Made by a program: the position numbers and the translations under genes. A stretch of DNA of 22,978 nt from Lenisia limosa. Its lineage: Eukaryota; Breviatea. The notes below the pieces were generated by a model. That model saw only the letters and a program-made list of their open reading frames with translations. It made no database searches and had not been told where the DNA came from. Where the stretch lies: contig LPNZ01007860.1 of NCBI GenBank assembly GCA_001655205.1, positions 1-22,978 on the forward strand, in the 5' to 3' direction. Below are positions 10,601-18,200 of this stretch, one piece after another (the stretch's first letter is position 1; the number at the start of each line of letters is the position of its first letter).

Positions 10601-11870
10601 GTATATATCGATATGGAATACCATTCCTTAGGTCCAAAAAAGACCGGTCAAATATTGATATAAGTATCGAGGATTTATCGAGAACTTTAGTCTTTCTTGT
10701 GACAGTAGAGAAGCTCTAAATAGCGTACATTTTGTGATAAGATACCCCGGACACCCCCGGGCACCTGAGCCACCTGCTGGCGTTGATGGAAGATGACGTT
10801 ATTCATCTGCTCCGCCGCCAATCGCTCATTGATCAGAGGCACGGACGGTGCCTGCATCATAGGTCGTGGGAAGTTAAGGGCGGGAGGAGCCTGGACTGCG
10901 GATGTGAAAAAAGAGATACGAACAGAAATTATTATAATCTTGTTTTTGGAGATTGGCTTCGGTTTGAATACTGCAAGATACTCGATAATCATTTGGGCTG
11001 TGTATTTTTTGGCATCTAATATTCTCTCTATACAAAATCATCGTCGACTCTTATTATGACTATGCGGCAACTTTTGCTCAAATGTTCAAAACCAGACCTT
11101 TTTAAAAAACAAAACTGAATTCTCTAAAAGTCTGATAATTTTCCAGTATTCATGTCTTTTTAACTGAAAGTGAAGCTCTATTCTGAACATTACAATTCTC
11201 ACCTGGCTGGCTGAACATCGCCAGAGGGGCATAGGGAACATTCATGCTGGAGGAGTGAATAATATTTTGGAATCAGGAAACAAAGGAGATTGGTGCTGTA
11301 AGGATATTTCGATGGAGAATGTTAGCATAAAGGGACTTATCAACAATGTAATGATTCTAAAGTCAAAGAATCCTTAGATTTTTTCAAGGGAAATTACAGG
11401 AAAATAAGACCAGACTTTTCTAAGCCTCTTTGTAATTCAAAGCAAGACCCATTGACTGATTCTTTGTCAGCAAATTGGACGGTTATAATTGGCTAAAAAC
11501 TATTCAAGATCAAGGGGTATATGTTGGCGTGAAAATAAAGGATTAACATCAGGCTACAACGCCAATAATAAGATGTTTAAATCTCAATTGTGCCCTAAAA
11601 CCTTTTCTGGTGGACATGGTGACTTGTTTTGTAGAATGAATTCTTCTTCTTTGGTGTCGACTGGTTGGTTGCGGCGACTGAAGAAGTCGTCTTCATTCCT
11701 GGCTTCTTTGCGTTATTATTGGCTTTGGTATTAGAATTGGAAGAGGAATTGGCCGGAGGGGCCTTGGCGTTATTGGATTTCTTGGTATTGGCGGCTGGTT
11801 TCGCTTCCCAGCCGCAATCCTCATCTCCTGATGAGCAATAACTAGCCACTTCATCATCAGAGTCGCTCAT
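4608..11870 (-). CDS. Large Lys/Pro/Ser/Thr-rich protein of unknown function, about 14 exons, gapped
   Basis: Proposed exons, in transcription order: 11870-11602, 11246-11203, 10895-10729, 10558-10449, (10159 or 10072)-10038, 9858-9778, 9313-9222, 8674-8426, 8169-7879, 7558-7472, 7184-7033, 6680-6226, then 5816 to 4608 interrupted by the 5111-5286 gap. Phases match at each junction. The ATG at 11870 gives MSDSDDEVASYCSSGDED, an acidic Ser-rich N terminus, followed by Asn/Lys-rich sequence. A Pro/Met-rich stretch follows (IPQMMPMQPLPPMINPIP), then long basic K/P/S/T segments with 10-residue repeats (SSTPSLKPSI; SRINMSKPVT) and 7-residue repeats (PKLPTAT type). Alanine-rich helical segments ending in RKN(D/E)xxK recur in the exons ending at 7472 and 6226. 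No catalytic domain is visible. The composition suggests a scaffold, cytoskeleton-binding or nuclear protein, which is speculative. Least sure are the first donor (GTTTTA), the donor GTGTCA at 8425, and whether this is one gene or two. Confidence 0.6.
4975..5110 (-). repeat. 21-bp coding tandem repeat (7-residue period)
   Basis: About six copies of a 21-bp unit (plus strand GGAAGCTTTGGAGTGGCTGT with small changes) run into an N gap at 5111. Read on the minus strand in frame with the 3' exon they encode alternating PKLPTAT and PKLLTAA heptads. The period is a multiple of three, so all frames stay open across it and an overlapping SKASDSH/SKASDSR frame also exists. The gap probably results from this repeat. 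Confidence 0.85.
5669..5762 (-). repeat. 30-bp coding tandem repeat (10-residue period)
   Basis: Three full copies and a partial one of a 30-bp unit, GAGATGGACGGTTTGAGAGA plus GGGGTGCTT on the plus strand, encode SSTPSLKPSI repeats on the minus strand. They lie inside the exon starting at 5816. Copies are almost identical, so the array is young or is being homogenised. Confidence 0.9.
5838..5893. mobile_element. Family B foldback element, short or degenerate
   Basis: The right arm AGGACTTATCGCGGACCCAG matches family B ends, and the left part TGGGTCAGGGCTTTATC is a weak inverted match. CAATCGTG in the middle is a typical family B core piece. It lies in the intron 5817-6225 of the minus-strand gene. 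Confidence 0.5.
6017..6091. mobile_element. Family B foldback element
   Basis: The left arm contains TTAGTCCTGACACGATTGAT and the right arm ACAGGACTTATCGCGCAGTA, an inverted repeat around AGCTCAATATC. It is a second family B copy in the intron 5817-6225. Confidence 0.7.
7284..7347. repeat. Duplicated exon-end and donor segment in intron
   Basis: Plus-strand 7284-7317 (ACCCACATTTAGAGCATCAT onward) copies 7466-7499, which holds the last codons of the minus-strand exon 7558-7472 and its GTGGGT donor. A further weaker copy starts near 7321. The copies lie in the intron 7185-7471 and look like a local tandem duplication of an exon edge, leaving a pseudo-donor. Confidence 0.7.
7660..7695. repeat. 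(AG)n microsatellite
   Basis: This is an AG dinucleotide tract with a single GC interruption, inside the intron 7559-7878 of the large minus-strand gene. On the transcribed strand it is a CT tract. Confidence 0.95.
8350..8394. mobile_element. Family B foldback element, short form
   Basis: CGATAAGTCCTGACACGATT and its inverted copy ATCGTGTCAGGACTTA are separated by only a few bases, giving a compact hairpin. It starts directly after an N gap, so the 5' end could be longer. It lies in the intron between exons 8674-8426 and 8169-7879. Confidence 0.75.
8675..9221. other. AT-rich intron without recognisable element
   Basis: This 547-bp intron of the large minus-strand gene runs from the GTGAGC donor ending at 9221 to the acceptor at 8675. 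It is strongly AT-rich with several TATCATATATGATA-like palindromes near 8780-8890. I see no coding potential and no good foldback element. Confidence 0.6.
9665..9756. mobile_element. Family A foldback element
   Basis: The arms GCTTCACTTTGGTTCGAAAA and TTTTTCGAACTGAAGTGAAG are inverted repeats, and the core holds ATCGATATTATATCGATATT. It begins exactly after an N gap and ends 20 bp from the donor at 9777, inside the intron 9314-9777 of the minus-strand gene. TTA follows the right end. Confidence 0.85.
9909..9990. mobile_element. Family D interspersed repeat (reverse orientation)
   Basis: TCTGTTGGCTGACAATACAC, then ACAAACAAACAAAGCCCAGT and CTACAGCACCGCATCCCATC, form the reverse complement of the copy at 22906-22978. 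It directly follows an N gap and lies in the intron 9859-10037 of the minus-strand gene. Confidence 0.75.
10628..10718. mobile_element. Family A foldback element, diverged
   Basis: TTAGGTCCAAAAAAGACCGG at one end and TCTTTCTTGTGACAGTAGAG at the other pair imperfectly. The core ATCGAGGATTTATCGAGAA is typical of family A. On the transcribed minus strand its end lies about 10 nt inside the proposed GTACGC donor at 10728, so it starts almost at the splice site. Confidence 0.7.
11100..11180. mobile_element. Degenerate family A element (possible)
   Basis: ACTGAATTCTCTAAAAGTCT and TGTCTTTTTAACTGAAAGTG resemble decayed family A arms and end in GAAGCTCTA, like the copy at 10628. It lies in an intron of the large minus-strand gene. 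The inverted repeat is poor, so the call is tentative. Confidence 0.35.
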
Positions 11871-12047
11871 TATGGCTAAGAAGAGGAGAAATGGGAAGTT
11901 TGAAACATGCTAATATATTCCGCGGCCGTAGTTAGCTTTGCTTTGAATGTTTGAAAACCTGTGCCTCTTTTCTTCCTAAATTATTCTCAGTATACGTATT
12001 TATTACAAATCAACACAAATATTTGTTTCTAGTTAAGTTAAAGAGCA
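11871..12047. promoter_or_regulatory. 177-bp divergent intergenic region (large minus-strand gene / LSm6)
   Basis: The start codons of the minus-strand gene (11870) and LSm6 (12048) face apart over 177 bp, so both promoters and 5' UTRs must lie here. A small GC island, CGCGGCCG, is at about 11921-11928. I see no confident TATA or initiator motif. Confidence 0.6.
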
Positions 12048-13191
12048 ATGTCGGAAACTCCTACCTCAGCTAACGCGCCATCAGTGTTTTTGAAGACAAT
12101 TGTTGGACAGCCAGTGTCAGTAAAGCTCAATAATGGCTCCGAATATCGTGGTTGGTTGACTCTCCTTGATCTCTTGCCTTTTCTCATTGTCCTTCTAGGG
12201 ATCCTTGCGTCTTTAGATGGCTACCTGAACTTGTGCATGGAGGAAACCGAAGAGTATGAGCGTGGCGTCGTGAAGACTCGCTTCGGTGATGTTTTCCTCA
12301 GAGGGAACAATGGTTTGCTGGTTGTGCTGTGCATTTGCCTCAGGTATTACATATTTATTCGCATTTTGTTTGAATATGGAGCTTAGGCTTTGTCTTTGGC
12401 TGTTTCATTTGTTCTATTTCTGGTTCTATGCACTTGTACGGTTACTTTTGTCCAGCCCACCCCTTTTCAGCCGAATGATAGGCGATTCTGTTTTCGGATG
12501 TTGATATACAGGGTGTTTCTCTATTTGAATGAAATAGTAACACAGATCCCCCTTGTCCATAATTGTGTTTGTCCATATATTTTATGCACTTATTTGTTTG
12601 TGTTCAACTCCTCTTACGGTCCTTCCTTTCCCGCATATTTATTGACCTTATTGGCTTGTGTGATATGTGGTGTATTTGTCCAGTAAGCACCTTTTTTATG
12701 CCGCAACTTTTCACAGGCGATACTAAAACTAATACTCACTCGCTATGGATGCTGTGATAAAATCAATTACAGTGCCTTTTTTCTGTTTTTCAAACCCCCA
12801 GATCCCCACAAAATTTCTAATTTTTCTGCCTTTACCTTCTTTTATNNNNNNNNNNNNNNNNNNNNNNNNNNNNNNNNNNNNNNNNNNNNNNNNNNNNNNN
12901 NNNNNNNNNNNNNNNNNNNNNNATTTGGTACCATACTGAGGCATAGCTGATAGAGAGGACCGTGTTTGAACCTTTATACAGTTTTTACGTCAAATATTCA
13001 TATCGATATAGCTTGGCGTATTTATTTTGAAATTTTTATATCCCCGATCATTGCTTTTGTGTATTTGTTTTGATTGTGTTTTTCTTTAAAGTTGTACCAG
13101 GTTGTCTGTTGTCAAGCTCTTTCATCATTTTAATATTTTTCTTACCCTATTAGTATCATATATTAGCGCTATGAAGAAGCTTGAAGCTTAG
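12048..13191 (+). CDS. LSM6: U6 snRNA-associated Sm-like protein LSm6
   Basis: LSm6 is a subunit of the LSm2-8 ring that binds the U6 snRNA 3' end and of the LSm1-7 ring in mRNA decay. There are three exons: 12048-12150, 12199-12312 and 13154-13191, joined by introns of 48 and 841 nt (donors GTTGGT and GTTTGC, acceptors CTAG and TTAG). The spliced CDS is 255 nt, 84 residues, close to the usual 80 or so. The Sm1 motif is complete across intron 1 (YRGILASLDGYLNLCMEE) and Sm2 is completed across intron 2 (FLRGNNVSYISAMKKLEA), matching the family's RGNNVLYIS and short basic tail. Without the second splice the reading frame runs into hydrophobic intron sequence with no LSm resemblance. The ATG at 12048 gives a short Ser/Thr/Ala leader before VFLKTIVGQPV. 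Intron 2 contains the gap 12846-12922. The gene is divergent from the large minus-strand gene and convergent with the PHD gene. Confidence 0.95.
12313..13153 (+). other. 841-nt LSm6 intron 2, no element recognised
   Basis: This is the intron between the LSm6 Sm2 motif and its C-terminal codons. It is T-rich, contains an N gap at 12846-12922, and I see no family A to D element in the visible part. Short open frames here are hydrophobic translations of T-rich DNA and not genes. Confidence 0.7.
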
Positions 13192-13300
13192 GCAATCACA
13201 AGGGTAATCTGGTTAAAATGTATTTTAGTTTTTCTTGACATCAGACTGGTGGTACATAACAATAGAAGATAATATACAATTAAATAGGTGGGGGGTTCCA

Positions 13301-14864
13301 TTACATGACAAGGCACCAGCTCCTAAAATGGTCATATAATATCATATATGATTAAGTGTCATGCTATTCTGAGTATAACATAGTTAATTCCTCACCTTGA
13401 TGCTGGCTTCGCACACTCGACTATTTCATCGTTATTGTCGATGGCGATATCGTCAGAATTGACAGAATCGGATGGGGCTGTCTCATTTGAGTCTTCTTCT
13501 ACATTAAGCGGACACTCATTTGAGTCTTCTTCCACAGTGTTCTCAGCTTCTTTTTCAATTATGGTGGTCTCCTCTGTAGCCTCAGTTTCGTTCATCACAG
13601 AGAGGGTCTTGGTGAGTGCAGGTGCTGAGGTTTCTTCAGTGATTTGGGCCTCTTGGGTAACAGGTTCACTGCGGGAGGTGTTGTCATTTTGGATAGGGAT
13701 GTTGTCCCTTTCATTTTCCTGGTTTTGTGCTTCTTGGAGTTCAACGTCATCCTAAATTGTAAGAATCATTTTGCAAGCTAGACAGGCGATTCAACGAAAT
13801 TGCAGTTTTGTACATGGACCAACCTCAATGATCTCGTCTTCTTCACTCTCAGCAACTTCAACAACAGGAGTGCCGGGGGCTGAGTCAACCTAAAATTTTA
13901 GTTGACTGGCTTTTACACATTAACAGGACATAGTCAAAAAAACTGGTCAAGTTTTTATACAGAGGTGTACAGAATTAGAATTTTAAACTTCAGAAACTAC
14001 AGTGTACATTCTTTAAACCCCATACGTCGACTTCCTTGCCTGTCTCATATTGGATCACTTCAACGTCTTCGTCCACGACCGAGAAGCTAGGCAGTGGTCT
14101 GTTGGAGGGTAGGCCTGAGACTCGTCGCCGGAATGGCTGAGCTCCTCCTGAAAATTGAATTATTAAAAGGATAATTGTCGAATTAAATAAATCAAAAGGA
14201 GTTCTTATCATATGTTATTGCAACCCCTGTTAAATTGAAGTTATTATAAGTTATTTTTACTGTCAAATTTTAGAGAAAATGAGATTTGTTATATTCAGTG
14301 TGCTTACCAAAATACGCAATATCGTTGTCATCTTCATCATTAAAACGGTGGCGCTTGAGGGCTTTTTTCCCAACAGCAGACGGGTCAGTGAAGAACTGAA
14401 ATTGTCACCCATAAAGCAAAACAAAATCATAAAAAAAAAAACAAACAATCCAATGTAACTTGTCACAGCAATTCAGATTACCAAATGAACGGCAATGTAA
14501 TTTGACAAACCATGTGCGACAGTGGACGCTTGGCAGCAGCTTCAACTCGAGAAAGGATTCTTTGAGTTCGGATTTGTGACAGACATGAACCACACGTCCA
14601 TTTGAAAAAGGTTGCAGCATTGGTTTCAATTGGGCCCAACTTAGGGACATGGCAAGATGCGTGATATTGTTTCATGCAGCAACTGCATTGATTGAGTGTG
14701 TCGGTGTCACCATCTCCTTCAGCGTGCTTGCATTGGTGGCAAAGTTTATTATTTTCAAACTAAAATAATAAATGAAATTAACTTCATCTGCTTACCGATT
14801 CAGCCTCTTCAAAGAGTCTTCGTGTTACGCTGAGGGGTTCAGGATTGAGTGTCGCTGATTCCAT
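13301..14864 (-). CDS. PHD-finger protein with acidic C-terminal region
   Basis: There are seven proposed exons, in order 14864-14796, 14759-14511, 14395-14308, 14147-14026, 13889-13824, 13751-13396 and 13322-13301. They give 972 nt, 323 residues plus TAA, with all phases consistent. The ATG at 14864 begins MESATLNPEPLSVTRRLF. Residues of about 29-83 form a C4HC3 zinc finger: CHQC, then CSCC, four residues, HASC, and WTCGSC, the spacing of a PHD finger, which usually reads histone H3 tails. A KKALKRHRF basic patch may be a nuclear localisation signal. The rest is Glu/Asp/Ser-rich with two VEEDSNE repeats and no second domain, so it may act as a chromatin adaptor; that role is inferred. The last exon is 22 nt: the in-frame TGA at 13392 lies within a GTGAGG donor, and splicing to TTTTAG at 13323 adds SWCLVM then TAA. 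If that splice is wrong the protein ends six residues earlier. It converges with LSm6, 109 bp away. Confidence 0.85.
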
Positions 14865-15275
14865 TTTGGATGAAGAGCTTGGGGGGGAGAATGAAGGGAA
14901 GTAAGTCAATCCAGTGAAATGATTATAATTATAATTTTCCAGTTTTAAACTCTGTGTGATTGGGCAAGAGATAAGGGGGCATTTCTGTCAAAAACCAAAA
15001 AGAGGTTCGGAGTGAGAGTCCGAGCCAGGTATTTTAAACTTCCGAGCTCACAATCGCAACGTTGTTGTATCTAGTGTGTCTTATATTCTGAGAAGATTGT
15101 CGTGTTTTTATATATTTTTGTTGTTTATTTTTTGGTGAAGAGTGATGTAGTTTTGGGAAGCCTTTGTTCTCTTCCTTTTAGCGAGTGAGCTGCCTGATGG
15201 CTGTTGCACTAAGAGTATTAGAATAATATCTTGAAATAAACCTATAAATCCAGGCAATCCTGTTGATTACTGAAG
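14865..15275. promoter_or_regulatory. 411-bp divergent intergenic region (PHD gene / TmcB-like gene)
   Basis: It separates the start codons at 14864 (minus) and 15276 (plus). The half nearest the TmcB-like gene is T-rich (TTTTTATATATTTTTG near 15109). I find no ORF, RNA gene or foldback element here. Confidence 0.55.
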
Positions 15276-18200
15276 ATGGGCGACTCCTCAAAGTTCATTC
15301 CTCATCATCAGGTCAGTTTTACGGACTGATTAATATAACTTTCTAGCGTGGTAGCAATGGCGTTTCATCCTCCTCCGGAGAGAGATTCTTGTTCAGGATC
15401 CTCTACAATACGATGGCCGATAATGAAAGGAGGTTTGCTGTAAATATTCCTTAATACTTTAGCCCTGTCATGGCTGTTGGTGGAATCTTGCTGAATTTGC
15501 TCCAATTGATGTCTTTTGCACTCGATTCAGGCTTTAACTTTGAAAGCAGCTTCATAAACTGGTTTGCTCACCCAATATTTACACTCGGAATAACTAATAT
15601 TAGGATTGGTGCTCTTATTAAACCGCTTCGACCACACCCTTCAGCATACTCATGGTGGGTCACGGTTTTAACTGAGCAAACGAGCACGTTATGGCACTCG
15701 TCCGTATCATCCATCTGACGTTGTTTTATTTGTATAAGTGTGATACAGAGACATAGAAAGTGCTTTTGATGCATAATCCCCTCCAAGCCGAAAGGGGAGT
15801 TGGAGTTGTGACTTTCAATTTAATGACGTGTTGTTTTGCTTTGGTGCGTCTTTGACTTTTTAGGGAGGTCTACAGGGCAGTGTTCTGGCTGGCTATCTTT
15901 GTGGTGAGCACGGGGGATGGAAGAAAGTATTTCTAGCATGCTCACACTAGCATATCATTTTTGCTTTTTATCATATTCTGACCACTTGTTTTTTTCTTAC
16001 TCTGGTTGTTGGGTGAATCACACAGTAATAAGACTTGTAATCGGGGAAAAATTGACCGACATGTCTCAATAATTCTCGGATATATTGGGGGTTAACCATC
16101 GAACTCACTCAGTTCATTGTTTTTGTCAAAGAGCATTTTATTTATATTTCCGCGGCATTTTGTATTACCTGTTCTAGCTTTTCTGTAATGTTGTTGTGTT
16201 TAATTAATACACGTGATTGGACTGACATTGTAGGTGGTGGTCATGGTGATATGCTCAGTGTACAGTGGAATTGAATTCCGAGTCACTTCTCATGTCAAGC
16301 GAATCTGGCCGGTTGGGGGGTAAACTATCATTATTATTGTATTGCCTTGTGGGGGGTGGGTAAGGCTTCACTTCGGTTCCAAGAAAGACTTTAAATCACG
16401 TTAAATTCTCGAAAACTTTCGATATTTTCCGAACCGAAGTGAAGCCTTAGGTGTGGAAACTATTTTAGATGGGCTGGTGCTTTTTGTGGTGGTGGGAGAT
16501 ACAAACAATGTTTTATGTAAAGAGATGAGAAATTAAATTATGTTGTTTGGGGANNNNNNNNNNNNNNNNNNNNNNNNNNNNNNNNNNNNNNNNNNNNNNN
16601 NNNNNNNNNNNNNNNNNNNNNNNNNNNNNNNNNNNNNNNNNNNNNNNNNNNNNNNNNNNNNNNNNNNNNNNNNNNNNNNNNNNNNNATACTTATCGATTG
16701 TTTTCGAACGTAAGTGGGCTGTAGTTGTCGAATCGGTGCACTGACCGTGATAAGTCTTGACACGATTGATTAAAAATATAATTACTCCGTTCAGGACCTA
16801 TCGCGGTCAGTATAGGGCTTCACTCTGTTTGAAAAAGATCGTACAATTTCGATATATTTCGAGGATTTATGGAGAATTCTGTCTTTTTTTCGGACTGAAG
16901 TGAAGCACTACAATTGGTCTTTAAAATTCTAGTTTCAATTGAGGCTTTACTGCCTAAAAACGATTATTTGATGGGATTGCTTCTCAAGCTCTTGTCATCG
17001 ATAAATACAATCGAGGGATAAAAGCTTCCAGATACACACTGGCCGCGATAAGTCCACAAGATTGCCAACGATTAGGCCCAATATTGATGTCAAGCATGAC
17101 TTACCGCGGTCATTGTAAATGAACCTCCTTACATTAGTCAGCACTTTATTACTTTAGATTCACCTACTGCGCTTCCTTCTGACCATACTTGTGTTCTACT
17201 ACGTCTATATGCTTTCGTACTTCCTGGGCATTTTTATGTGTCGTGCTGATGCCACTGATTCGCTTGTGCTCTTCTTAAACAGTGAAAGTTGGCAGGATGT
17301 TCCAATTCAAGCAATATTATATCACCCATGTTTAGAGCTTCACTTTGGTTCGAAAAAACACGGGAAAATATCGATAGTTCTCGAGGATTTCTAGACATTA
17401 AGTCTTTTTTCGAACCGAAGTGACGTCCTACCAATGCTGTAAGACTGAATTATTGCAGAAGCGATTGCAGCCATCCTCCATATATTTCCATTTTCACCGT
17501 CATTTACCTGCTTCACTTCCCCAATTCCAATCAACGATTTTTAACTCCGTCCCCCCCCNNNNNNNNNNNNNNNNNNNNNNNNNNNNNNNNNNNNNNNNNN
17601 NNNNNNNNNNNNNNNNNNNNNNNNNNNNNNNNNNNNNNNNNNNNNNNNNNNNNNNGAAATATACGATTGGTCTAATATTTACTCCTCCCCCCCAGTTGCA
17701 TGTTTCAGTCTTGAACCGAATCTGATGAGAGTCGCGGCCGCCTTCGCAATGATCCTCCTGATTCCCTTCAATCTCATTGTCCGTCTGCTGTATCATGACT
17801 CATCACCCTTGTCACGTGACCCCACGGCTCGGAGCCACGGCCGCGTGGATCTTGTCTTGGAAGTGGGGTGGAGGGACTTAAAATTTTACAAACGGAACTG
17901 GAGTCAAACTCGTATGTGATTTTAAAGTGTTATTGATGAAAATCTCGACAGGAGGGGAGACTTTGTATTGGATATGAGGTAGAGGGACTGTACAACCTGC
18001 AACATCATTTTCAATTTCATTTTCAACATCATTTTCAACATCATTTTCAACATCATTTTCTACACATTTTCAAACTGACCTATCCAGATCTGTAAGACGA
18101 CTCTGGTGTCTGTCTTCCTCTTCTTCTCCCACGATAACTACTCTGATGTTTCGAAGAGGGCCGTGGCCCTTATTATGTGCTCGGCTCTTCTCTTGTCGTT

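Noticed and set aside
11902-12047. Core promoter motifs in the 177-bp divergent region
   Set aside because: No TATA box or initiator stands out from the AT-rich background, so I only call the region as a whole.
12313-12343. A 31-nt alternative second intron in LSm6
   Set aside because: Ends are GT-AG and such short introns exist here, but the continuation is hydrophobic and unlike LSm6. The acceptor at 13153 restores the family C terminus.
12286-12757. Hydrophobic plus-strand open frames after LSm6 exon 2
   Set aside because: They are translations of T-rich intron 2 sequence, without codon structure or homology, and they lie inside a well-supported intron.
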